From JASSUD01 sp031963405 (GTDB lineage Bacteria; Pseudomonadota; Gammaproteobacteria; Burkholderiales; Burkholderiaceae), in assembly GCA_031963405.1 (NCBI GenBank), contig JASSUJ010000001.1, positions 124,001-188,000 on the forward strand: DNA of 64,000 nt, in the 5' to 3' direction. The notes beneath the pieces were generated by a model. It did no database searches. It was not told the origin of the DNA and was given only the letters and a program-made list of their open reading frames with translations. Within the stretch, counting starts at the first letter, position 1, and each line of letters opens with the position of its first letter. The position numbers and the translations under genes are program-made. Shown in pieces: positions 33,888-41,837 of the stretch.

Positions 33888-35570
33888 TTAAGGTTTGGCT
33901 ACGATCACGCGTCTACCATCACGAGCCAGTACCCGCATTGGCAGGCCTTGAGCAGCTAACTCATCGTACAGCTGCGGCCTCAGTAGGGCGAACCCAACCG
34001 GCTCATGCTGCCAGCGTTGCTTCCAGGCTTCTACAGTGGGCATCCACTTATTGGGTTCTTGTGTGACACCAAAGCGTAGTTCATCCGCATGCTCAACCAG
34101 CGTCATTGGGCGCTGCAAGTAAAACGGCAAAGTATGGTCGAGCATGTCTACCGAATAAAACGGTGTAGTAGCCGGTAGTCGTGCCAATTCAGCTTTGACT
34201 GCGGGGGTCAGTTTCACGCCACTACTTTCATAGCCAAATATCTGATGCGCATTACCTGCGATAGTAACTGCGACAAACCAACCACAGGCGTAAAGGATAA
34301 CAGCTTGAATAAGGCCTTCTTTAGAAGCCGTGCGTCGTAACGCAAGCCAGGTAAATACTGTGCTAGCGAGCACAATAAATAGCGAAACGTAGGCCCATTT
34401 CATATAAGCACGGTAAAGTGCGTTGGGTGTTTGGGCGTCACCAAGCTTCGATAAAAACAGCAGGCCCACGCAGGCACCGGCTAGTCCCACCATGTAACCG
34501 ACTAATTGGCGTTGCCATTGTGCGCGCGTCACAAGCGGCAAATAGAGGCCAAGCAGTAACGCTATGGCAGGCGCAATGGGCAAAGTATAAGAAATTAATT
34601 TCGAATGCGAAAAACTATAGAACACAAAAATAAATACTGACCAAATAAATAATAGCCAGGTGGGCGAAAAACTATTTGATTGACGTGGCAGTTTTAAGGC
34701 GTGCTTTGCACTTTGTACGCTGATGGATAGCCAAGGCAAAAAGCCAGCTAAGAGCACCGGGATAAAGTAATAAAAAGGGCCGGGGCGATTTTGCTCAGGC
34801 GTTAGATAGCGCCTGAAATGCTGCACCATAAAGAAGAAATCAAAAAAGGATGGGTAGTGCACCTGCATTAATACAAACCAAGGCACAGCAACTGCGCTAA
34901 AAATCAGTAGGCCGCTGACTAAATAAAGTCGCCGCCATAGCGCAAAATCACGTGTGACGAGGGTATAGAGAACCAACACAGCGCCTGGCAAAATAATGCC
35001 AATTAACCCTTTACTTAGCACCGCGCAAGCCATCGCAGCCCAACTTAGCCACATCCAATAACGCACTGTTCGCGTAGGTAAGTTTGACCGCTGTGCGAGC
35101 AGCAATGAGCACAGCGTTAGCTCCATCCAAAAAGCTAAACCCATATCAAGCGTATTAAAGTGCCCTAATAGCGCCCAATAGGGTGAGCTCGCTAATACTA
35201 GTGCGGCAAAAAATCCCACTCGTTTGTTAAACACACGGGCACCGGTAAAAGCGATTAGAGCAATGCCGATAAAACTAGTCACCGCGGTATACAAGCGCGC
35301 CTGCCAATCACCTACGCCAAATACAGCAAAAGTCGCTGCATTCATCCACATCTGCAGTGGTGGCTTTTCAAAGTAAAGATAACCGTTATAGCGTGGTGCT
35401 AACCAATCGCCGCTAACCATCATTTCGCGGGCAATTTCTGCGTAGCGACCTTCATCACTGGGAATAAGGTGGCGAAGATTGAGTTGAGCAAACCAAATCA
35501 AGGTAAAGATTAGGCACAGAAAAATAAATGCGGTAGATGTCTGCCGCAGCCGTGGCGTGGTGTTGTACAT
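33888..35570 (-). CDS. arnT: Aminoarabinose transferase to lipid A
   Basis: A 560-residue GT-C (GT83/PMT-like) membrane enzyme that moves Ara4N from undecaprenyl phosphate to lipid A in the periplasm, lowering the negative charge of LPS and giving polymyxin and host-peptide resistance. The first periplasmic loop has the acidic DEGRYAEIAREMMVSGDWLA and the following YNGYLYFEKPPLQMW typical of ArnT. About 11-12 membrane helices precede a soluble C-terminal domain (TPFYSVDMLDHTLPFYLQRP). It is the first gene of the leftward arn set but is separated from the others by repeat elements, so co-transcription is uncertain. Confidence 0.93.
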   Translation of the reverse strand: MYNTTPRLRQTSTAFIFLCLIFTLIWFAQLNLRHLIPSDEGRYAEIAREMMVSGDWLAPRYNGYLYFEKPPLQMWMNAATFAVFGVGDWQARLYTAVTSFIGIALIAFTGARVFNKRVGFFAALVLASSPYWALLGHFNTLDMGLAFWMELTLCSLLLAQRSNLPTRTVRYWMWLSWAAMACAVLSKGLIGIILPGAVLVLYTLVTRDFALWRRLYLVSGLLIFSAVAVPWFVLMQVHYPSFFDFFFMVQHFRRYLTPEQNRPGPFYYFIPVLLAGFLPWLSISVQSAKHALKLPRQSNSFSPTWLLFIWSVFIFVFYSFSHSKLISYTLPIAPAIALLLGLYLPLVTRAQWQRQLVGYMVGLAGACVGLLFLSKLGDAQTPNALYRAYMKWAYVSLFIVLASTVFTWLALRRTASKEGLIQAVILYACGWFVAVTIAGNAHQIFGYESSGVKLTPAVKAELARLPATTPFYSVDMLDHTLPFYLQRPMTLVEHADELRFGVTQEPNKWMPTVEAWKQRWQHEPVGFALLRPQLYDELAAQGLPMRVLARDGRRVIVAKP

Positions 35571-35598
35571 AGAGGAGGGAAGACTGTTTAACTTTGGA

Positions 35599-35688
35599 TA
35601 TGGAAGGTCTGCATAAGCCGGATGGCGAGGTCATACCGACTTGCCGCCAAGGTCTCCCTTGCTCTCCGACTTATGTAGACCTTCCATA
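35599..35688. repeat. Family B inverted-repeat element
   Basis: TATGGAAGGTCTGCATAAG and CTTATGTAGACCTTCCATA bound a 90-bp element 28 bp upstream of the arnT start. It matches the 41550 copy at both ends. The arnT promoter must lie inside it or in the short gap after it. Confidence 0.75.
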
Positions 35689-36030
35689 GAACTTAATATT
35701 GGCAGGATATTACCAGGCATAGCGTTTTGTTATTCATAATGAAGACTATTTAAGGAAGCACTGAAGCCCTTGTATGCAAAAGTTGCAGAGAGTGCGACTG
35801 TCCGTTAGGGTTTGTTTAGCCTTTTCCAAAAGCATCTTTTTTAAAGGGAGGCACAGCACTCGCAATCTTTATGTATTAATCTAGATTGTGGTTGTTGCAG
35901 GGTTTTACCCCCTACGGTGCTCTCGCAAATAAGAGCGCTTGGAGAAAATGCTATAAACAGACGCTTAAAGAAAAAGTGCGACATGCCCCAGTTTATTGAG
36001 CATTTTCTTAGGTGATGTTGTAGGATTTCT
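35689..36030. other. Intergenic region between arnT and the Mth938-like gene
   Basis: About 340 bp. It contains a lone family B-like end (TTTAAGGAAGCACTGAAGCCC near 35750) without a clear partner. No gene is supported; the short leftward frame at 35841-36053 has no ribosome binding site. Confidence 0.4.
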
Positions 36031-36441
36031 TTATTGCTCGATCTCATTTTCAATCAAAAGCGCAGCGGCCACCCGACGGCCTTCAGCCATCAAGATATTG
36101 TAAGTGCGGCAAGCTGCGTGGAAATCCATGGTTTCAATACCGATGCGCTGAGCAATCAACGGAGCAATGAGCGAGGCTGAAGGAAAGCGTAGCTTGCTGC
36201 CACTCCCAAAGATAACCACTTCACATGCGCCTGCTGCACTTTTTTCAGTGGCATTGGCAATGATCTGCGCAAAGTGTTCAGATGATAGGGCTGCAAACGA
36301 GGTGACCGGCCATCTGAACACCGGCGCATCTGGCAGCACAATAATGCTGCTGGTATAGCGCTCATCATTGATTGCTACATAATCAGCGCCATAGGCTGTG
36401 ATGGTATTGAGGGCGGGCAGAGAGTCTTGATGAAGTTTCAA
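36031..36441 (-). CDS. Mth938-like domain protein (DUF498)
   Basis: A 136-residue single-domain protein of the DUF498/Mth938 family, related to mitochondrial NDUFAF3, a complex I assembly factor. Seen are ITAYGADYVAINDERYTSSI near the N-terminus, VVIFGSGSKLRFPS in the middle and GIETMDFHAACRTYNILMAE near the C-terminus, which are the usual conserved stretches. Exact role in bacteria is unknown. It is divergent from alaA with 60 bp between, the usual Burkholderia arrangement. Confidence 0.9.
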   Translation of the reverse strand: MKLHQDSLPALNTITAYGADYVAINDERYTSSIIVLPDAPVFRWPVTSFAALSSEHFAQIIANATEKSAAGACEVVIFGSGSKLRFPSASLIAPLIAQRIGIETMDFHAACRTYNILMAEGRRVAAALLIENEIEQ

Positions 36442-36503
36442 AGTAGTTTGTATTGTTAGCGTAGCTTTTTAATCTATGTTGGCATTTTTTGCTTGTAGGT
36501 TGA

Positions 36504-37829
36504 TTGAGTGTTTTCCCCAAGCGTAAGTTAGAAGCACTTGAGCACATCGCCAAAGCCCATAAAAATTCACTAAATTATAACTTTTTGCCCATTGTGAAGC
36601 TTATTCCCAAATCGAACAAACTCCTTAAAGTCTCCTACGATATCCGTGGCGCTGTCATGGCAGAAGCTAAACGGTTAGAAGAAAGTGGGCAGGGCATTAT
36701 TCACTTAAATCTTGGCAACCTTGCGCCTTTTGGCTTTGAGCCGCCAGCTGCCATTGTGCAAGAGATGGTCCAGCATCTTCCAGCCGCGGCAGGCTATGCT
36801 GAGTCAAAAGGAGTACGCGCGGTGCGGGCGGCGATTCAAGAGGAGACGCGGCAAAAAAAGATTGCTGGTGTGACAATCGATGATATCTACTTGGGCAACG
36901 GTGTTTCCGAGTTAATCGTGATGTCGATGCAGGGCTTGCTCAATGATGCAGATCAAGTGCTGTTGCCCGCGCCTGACTATCCGCTATGGACTGCCGCAGT
37001 TAATTTGTCGGGCGGCGCCCCCGTGCACTATTTATGTGATGAGCAAAATGGCTGGTTGCCTGACCTAGATGATATTCGCGCCAAAATCACCCCCAAAACA
37101 CGTGCTTTAGTCATCATCAATCCGAATAATCCGACGGGTGCGCTGTATCCAGATAGTGTATTGCGGGAATTAGTTGAAATAGCTCGCCGCCATGAGCTGA
37201 TTATTTTTTCCGATGAAATCTACGACAAGCTTATTTACGATGGCTTAACGCACACCGCAATAGCCTCGCTATCGGATGATGTGATGACCGTCACTTTCAA
37301 TGGCTTGTCAAAAAACTATTGTTTATGCGGCTACCGTGCCGGCTGGATGGTGGTTTCCGGCTTATCTGGCAACATGCGTCAACGTGCCCGCGATTATCTT
37401 GATGCACTCAATACCCTATCTTCAATGCGCCTGTGCGCGAATGTACCTGCCCAATATGCAGTGCTCGCTGCACTAAAAGATAAGCAAAGCCCTGCACAGC
37501 TGGTGGCGCCTGGCGGCCGCTTATTTGAACAGCGTGAGCTAGCTTATCAAATGCTTAACCAGATTCCGGGCGTTTCATGTGTTAAGCCACAGGCTGCGCT
37601 GTATATGTTTGTGCGACTTGATCCAACGTTTTATCCGATTGCAAATGATCAGCGCTTTATTCTAGATCTCTTAATTCAAGAGCAAGTATTGGTTGTGCAA
37701 GGCAGCGGCTTTAATTGGCCAACCCCTGACCATTTTCGCGTTGTGTTTTTACCTAAGGTAGACGAGCTACGAGAGGCTATTACACGCATTGCTCGCTTTT
37801 TAGACGGGTACCCGGCGCGTGGCGCTTAA
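36504..37829 (+). CDS. alaA: Alanine-type PLP aminotransferase
   Basis: A class I aminotransferase of the AlaA/AlaC group that makes alanine from pyruvate and glutamate. The family N-terminus is SYDIRGAVMAEAKRLEESGQ, then HLNLGNLAPFGFEPP. The PLP Lys lies in FNGLSKNYCLCGYRAGWM, and NPNNPTGALY and SDEIYDKL are typical. The frame starts at a GTG (36504), giving 441 residues, about 30 more than usual. A GTG at 36594 would give 411 residues starting MKLIPKSNKLLKV, which fits the family better, but neither has a strong ribosome binding site. First gene of the alaA-hom-thrC order, now interrupted by two repeat elements and an antitoxin-like gene. Confidence 0.9.
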   Translation: MSVFPKRKLEALEHIAKAHKNSLNYNFLPIVKLIPKSNKLLKVSYDIRGAVMAEAKRLEESGQGIIHLNLGNLAPFGFEPPAAIVQEMVQHLPAAAGYAESKGVRAVRAAIQEETRQKKIAGVTIDDIYLGNGVSELIVMSMQGLLNDADQVLLPAPDYPLWTAAVNLSGGAPVHYLCDEQNGWLPDLDDIRAKITPKTRALVIINPNNPTGALYPDSVLRELVEIARRHELIIFSDEIYDKLIYDGLTHTAIASLSDDVMTVTFNGLSKNYCLCGYRAGWMVVSGLSGNMRQRARDYLDALNTLSSMRLCANVPAQYAVLAALKDKQSPAQLVAPGGRLFEQRELAYQMLNQIPGVSCVKPQAALYMFVRLDPTFYPIANDQRFILDLLIQEQVLVVQGSGFNWPTPDHFRVVFLPKVDELREAITRIARFLDGYPARGA

Positions 37830-37880
37830 CATGTAATTTTTATACAGCTTGTGCAAAGCTAGGAGTGAGCATTAAGCAGA

Positions 37881-38090
37881 TCAGTTAAACGTATATTCGC
37901 CAATTACTTCTTCTTGGTCTGCAACCCGCATCTCATGAATCAGCGAATAGGGCAGATTGGGATTTTCCTTAACTATTTTGCCAATTTGAGACCAATGTTC
38001 AATTTGCTTAGACAAAGAGCGACGCTGAAGATGTGCGTAGCGTTTAGCTTGCTCGACAAAAGTAGCTGAGAGTTTGATATTGGTTGGCAT
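37881..38090 (-). CDS. Orphan ParD-like antitoxin
   Basis: A 69-residue protein of the ParD-like antitoxin type: a ribbon-helix-helix start (MPTNIKLSATFVEQAKRYAH) followed by RRSLSKQIEHWSQIGKIVKE. The ATG at 38090 is chosen; the longer frame to 38159 runs into a family A element. No toxin frame is found on either side: downstream is alaA on the other strand, upstream are two repeat elements. It is either a solitary regulator or the remains of a toxin-antitoxin pair that lost its toxin. Inserted between alaA and hom. Confidence 0.75.
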   Translation of the reverse strand: MPTNIKLSATFVEQAKRYAHLQRRSLSKQIEHWSQIGKIVKENPNLPYSLIHEMRVADQEEVIGEYTFN

Positions 38091-38116
38091 ATCATCTTCG
38101 TAATAAACAAGATTAT

Positions 38117-38217
38117 TAGACCTCTTTCGAAACCCCGTAGCGGCATCATTCCGCATCAAAGTACAGTTGTACTGGCATCAAAGGAATTCCTTGCTACGGG
38201 GTTTCGAAAGAGGTCTA
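38117..38217. repeat. Family A inverted-repeat element, near-perfect ends
   Basis: A 101-bp element whose ends are perfect 25-bp inverted repeats: TAGACCTCTTTCGAAACCCC, then GTAGC, and the complement. A shorter inner stem (GGAATTCCTTGC / GCGGCATCATTCC) makes the whole foldable into one long hairpin. It starts 26 bp upstream of the antitoxin-like gene. Confidence 0.9.
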
Positions 38218-38253
38218 TTTTGTAGGAGGGCATAACTATGCCGCAAATTGTCT

Positions 38254-38401
38254 TAGAACCTGTCTACAAATTGTCTAAAAGGTTGTCAGTCGGGGGAGGC
38301 CGGAGCGGAGGAACCGGAGTGTACGTGGGTGTACATGAGGATTCCGAGCACCGCCCGACCCCGAATCACAGCCTTTTAGGCAATTTGTAGGCAGGTTCTT
38401 A
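38254..38401. repeat. Family C inverted-repeat element, reference copy
   Basis: About 148 bp with ends TAGAACCTGTCTACAAATTG and the complementary form CAATTTGTAGGCAGGTTCTT, continuing inward as TCTAAAAGGTTGT / ACAGCCTTTTAGG. The core holds GGAGCGGAGGAACCGGAGTG and GAGGATTCCGAGCACCGCCC. It lies 150 bp upstream of hom. Confidence 0.85.
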
Positions 38402-38552
38402 GAAAATAATCACCGCATGCCACTACGCCTTGACGAGCAAAGAAGCTATTGCTAAGCATCATGATCGGGTAGGGGATTGCGCTATTGATTGGTACAATCT
38501 CGCCCACCTCTTTTAACTGTTCTCCCCTCAAAAGCTACTTAGATCGTCACTC

Positions 38553-39902
38553 ATGGAATCCATCAAAGCAGGCCTGTTAGGCTTCGGTACAGTCGGACGC
38601 GGCACTTTTAATGTATTAAAACGCAATCAAGAAGAAATTAGCCGCCGCGCTGGGCGTGGTATTGAAATTACGCGTATTGCGGTGCGCGATGTGGCGCGTG
38701 CGCAGGCTGCGCTCGATGGAGATGCAGTCAGGGTGGATGCTGATCCATGGTCATTGATTAATGATCCATCGATTGACATCGTTATTGAAGCGATGGGTGG
38801 GATTGAGCCGGCTCGTGAATTTGTGCTGCAGGCGTTAGCGCGTGGCAAGCATGTGGTGACGGCGAATAAAGCGCTGTTGGCCTTGCATGGCAACGAAATT
38901 TTTCAGGCAGCGTGCAAGCACGGCGTGATGGTTGCATTTGAAGCAGCGGTAGCAGGCGGCATACCGATTATTAAAGCACTACGTGAAGGACTAACGGCGA
39001 ATCGAATTGAATCTATTGTTGGCATCATTAATGGCACAACAAACTTTATTCTTTCTCAGATGCGCTCTTGCGGCGTTGATTTTGCGACTGCGCTTGCTGA
39101 TGCACAGCAGCTGGGCTATGCCGAAGCCGACCCGACTTTTGATATTGAAGGAATTGACGCGGCTCACAAAGCAACCTTAATGAGCGCCATTGCCTTTGGC
39201 GTGCCGGTGCAATTTGAGCGAGCGCATATTGAAGGCATTACCCAGCTTGCCTCCCGTGATATTCAATACGCCGAAGAATTGGGTTACTGCATTAAATTGC
39301 TAGGCGTGATACGGCGTACTGAGCTTGGTATTGAATTACGGGTACATCCCACATTAATTCCTGCGTCTCATTTATTGGCGAATGTTGACGGGGCCATGAA
39401 TGCGGTGTTAGTGCAGGGTGACGCCGTTGGCCCAACCCTCTATTACGGCAAAGGTGCAGGCGGAGAGCCAACGGCATCAGCTGTGGTGGCTGATTTAGTG
39501 GATGTCACACGTTTACATACGGCTGACCCTGAGCATCGCGTTCCGCATCTCGCGTTCCAGCCCGATCGTTTATCAAATATTCCTATTTTGTCGATTGAAG
39601 AAGTCACAAGCCGCTACTACTTAAGATTGCGCGTGATCGACCAAGCTGGCGTGCTCGCTGAGATCACTAAAATTTTCGCCGCGCACCAAATTTCTATCGA
39701 TGCCTTGCTTCAAAAAGAAGCCGTATATCAAGGAACCCAGCAACTAGGGGCGAAGAACAAAACAGGGGCGGTGGAGACAGATTTGATTTTGCTCACCCAC
39801 GCTACGCTTGAAAAACAGCTTAACGCTGCCATAGCCCAAATAGAAGCGCTGCCAACCGTGATTGCTCAGGCAATCAAACTACGCTTAGAGCGCCTTTCTT
39901 AA
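38553..39902 (+). CDS. hom: Homoserine dehydrogenase
   Basis: Reduces aspartate semialdehyde to homoserine with NAD(P)H, the branch to threonine and methionine. Rossmann start AGLLGFGTVGRGTFNVLKRN; catalytic region VTANKALLALHGNEIFQAA, AAVAGGIPIIKALREGL and the family signature ADPTFDIEGIDAAHKATLMS. The C-terminal ACT domain (YYLRLRVIDQAGVLAEITKI) binds threonine for feedback control. 449 residues; a short insertion (YQGTQQLGAKNKTGAVETDL) in the ACT domain makes it slightly longer than usual. Followed by thrC after 19 bp. Confidence 0.96.
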   Translation: MESIKAGLLGFGTVGRGTFNVLKRNQEEISRRAGRGIEITRIAVRDVARAQAALDGDAVRVDADPWSLINDPSIDIVIEAMGGIEPAREFVLQALARGKHVVTANKALLALHGNEIFQAACKHGVMVAFEAAVAGGIPIIKALREGLTANRIESIVGIINGTTNFILSQMRSCGVDFATALADAQQLGYAEADPTFDIEGIDAAHKATLMSAIAFGVPVQFERAHIEGITQLASRDIQYAEELGYCIKLLGVIRRTELGIELRVHPTLIPASHLLANVDGAMNAVLVQGDAVGPTLYYGKGAGGEPTASAVVADLVDVTRLHTADPEHRVPHLAFQPDRLSNIPILSIEEVTSRYYLRLRVIDQAGVLAEITKIFAAHQISIDALLQKEAVYQGTQQLGAKNKTGAVETDLILLTHATLEKQLNAAIAQIEALPTVIAQAIKLRLERLS

Positions 39903-39921
39903 GGCTACTTGAAGGTTATTT

Positions 39922-41370
39922 ATGGACTACATTTCTACCCGTGGTGCCGCTGATAAGACGCGCTATACTTTTTCTGAGATTTTGTTAGCAGGTTTAGCAA
40001 AAGATGGTGGTCTTTACTTACCAAGCGTCTATCCACAGATAACGCAGGCTGAATTAAGCCAGTGGCGCACGCTGCCATATGCAGAGCTTGCCTACCAAAT
40101 TTTTTCTAAATTCTGCGACGATATTCCTTCCCAGGAGCTGCGCTCCCTGATGCAACGCACCTACACCGAACAGGTGTATTGTCATGCGCGCGCATCTGCC
40201 AACGCAGCTGAGATTACGCCGCTTACGGCGCTTGGGGTTGAGCAGGGCGCACCTATCTCCTTGCTTGAGCTATCGAACGGCCCAACGCTTGCATTCAAAG
40301 ACATTGCCATGCAGCTATTAGGCAATTTATTTGAATTCGCCTTAGCAAAATCAGCTCAGCAGCTGAATATCTTGGGGGCAACCTCGGGCGATACCGGCAG
40401 TGCTGCTGAATATGCGATGCGAGGCAAAGAGGGGGTTCGGGTCTTTATGCTTTCGCCACACCGCAAGATGAGCGCCTTTCAAGCAGCACAAATGTATAGC
40501 TTGCATGACCCGAATATTTTTAATTTGGCGGTATTGGGCGTTTTTGATGATTGCCAAGATATTGTAAAAGCTGTCTCGAACGATCTTGCTTTTAAGGCTC
40601 GCTATCAAATTGGCACAGTGAATTCGATTAACTGGGCGCGGGTATTAGCGCAGGTGGTGTATTACTTTAAAGCCTATTTTGCAGCAACTCAGACAAACGA
40701 CCAGTTAGTCTCCTTTGCTGTGCCTTCCGGTAATTTTGGCAATGTCTGTGCGGGGCATATTGCACGGATGATGGGCCTACCTATTAAAAAGCTAGTGGTT
40801 GCGACCAACGAAAATGATGTGCTGGATGAATTTTTCCGCACAGGCGTGTATCGGGTGCGTGATTCATCGCAGACTTATCACACTAGCAGCCCTAGTATGG
40901 ATATTTCTAAAGCGTCAAACTTTGAACGTTTTGTCTTTGATTTGCTGAACCGTGATGTGGTGCGCATTCAGCAATTATTTGGCGAGCTTGAGTCAACAGG
41001 TGGCTTTGATTTACGCCAAAGCGGCGAATTTGAACGCATCGCGCAGTTTGGCTTTGTCTCAGGTCGCAGTACTCACGCTGATCGCGTGGCCACCATTCGA
41101 GATGTTTATACGCGTTATCAAACCATGATCGATACGCATACGGCAGATGGTTTGAGCGCTGCACGTCAGTATCTTGAGCCAAACGTGCCCATGATCGTGC
41201 TCGAAACCGCGCAACCCAGTAAATTTGGCCAAACTATCCAAGAAGCGCTTGGTTGTGAGCCTACACGTCCAGCTGCCTTCGCAGACCTAGAAAATTTACC
41301 GCAACGCTTTGAAGTTTTGCCGGCTGATGTGCAGCGCGTGAAAGACTATATTGCTGCGCACGTAGATTAA
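39922..41370 (+). CDS. thrC: Threonine synthase
   Basis: PLP enzyme converting O-phosphohomoserine to threonine. The N-terminal MDYISTRGAADKTRYTFSEI is typical. The PLP-Lys is in LSNGPTLAFKDIAMQLLGN, and the phosphate loop in GATSGDTGSAAEYAMRGKEG. SFAVPSGNFGNVCAGHIARM follows. 482 residues, usual for proteobacterial class. Operon with hom; AAGG upstream of the ATG. The genes that often follow in Burkholderia (moeA, moaD, moaE) are not present. Confidence 0.96.
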   Translation: MDYISTRGAADKTRYTFSEILLAGLAKDGGLYLPSVYPQITQAELSQWRTLPYAELAYQIFSKFCDDIPSQELRSLMQRTYTEQVYCHARASANAAEITPLTALGVEQGAPISLLELSNGPTLAFKDIAMQLLGNLFEFALAKSAQQLNILGATSGDTGSAAEYAMRGKEGVRVFMLSPHRKMSAFQAAQMYSLHDPNIFNLAVLGVFDDCQDIVKAVSNDLAFKARYQIGTVNSINWARVLAQVVYYFKAYFAATQTNDQLVSFAVPSGNFGNVCAGHIARMMGLPIKKLVVATNENDVLDEFFRTGVYRVRDSSQTYHTSSPSMDISKASNFERFVFDLLNRDVVRIQQLFGELESTGGFDLRQSGEFERIAQFGFVSGRSTHADRVATIRDVYTRYQTMIDTHTADGLSAARQYLEPNVPMIVLETAQPSKFGQTIQEALGCEPTRPAAFADLENLPQRFEVLPADVQRVKDYIAAHVD

Positions 41371-41837
41371 GCAAATATTGAGTCAGCTGAGCGCAGGGCA
41401 TGATGCTTTCTTAGCTTATAAGCGTGCCGCCCCTGCCTCAGCACGCCTTGCGCGCGACTTACTCCGCATTTCTCTCCAAATAGATTCGATTTGCAGGTAG
41501 GCGCTAAATTTGCAAATAAACTTGAAAATCGTTTAAGCAACCTTATCTCTAGGGAAGGCCTGCATAACCCTATAGCGGCGTCATACCTCTCTTTTTTACA
41601 TTAGTAATAATGTACTAGCAGCAAAGGTATTCCTTGCTATAAGGGTATGCAGACCTTCGCTAGGTTAGCCAGAAACTCAAAATGAGATAGCAGGTGGCTG
41701 TACAAAGACGGTTTTTACGGCTGGCTTAAGGTTTGAAAAAAGGCTGAATAGAGTAGGGAGCTAGCCACACTTCGCTGTAAATGGATTCAGCGCTTCCTTG
41801 ATCAAAATAGTTTGCCATAGCTTAAAAGAGATGCCTC
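41371..41837. other. Gap between thrC and clpB with repeat ends
   Basis: 467 bp with no gene. Besides the element at 41550-41662 it carries another family B-like end near 41783-41801 (GGATTCAGCGCTTCCTTGAT, reversed). The clpB promoter, possibly a heat-shock type, should be near the end, but no clear sigma-32 boxes were recognised. Confidence 0.45.
41550..41662. repeat. Family B inverted-repeat element
   Basis: TAGGGAAGGCCTGCATAACC and the complementary right end GGGTATGCAGACCTTCGCTA bound a 113-bp element. The inner stem TATAGCGGCGTCATACC / GGTATTCCTTGCTATA continues the pairing. Confidence 0.75.

Noticed and set aside
38117..38402. Closely spaced inverted repeats considered as a CRISPR array
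   Set aside because: There are two different elements, not regularly spaced identical direct repeats, and no cas genes. No CRISPR array is seen in the window.
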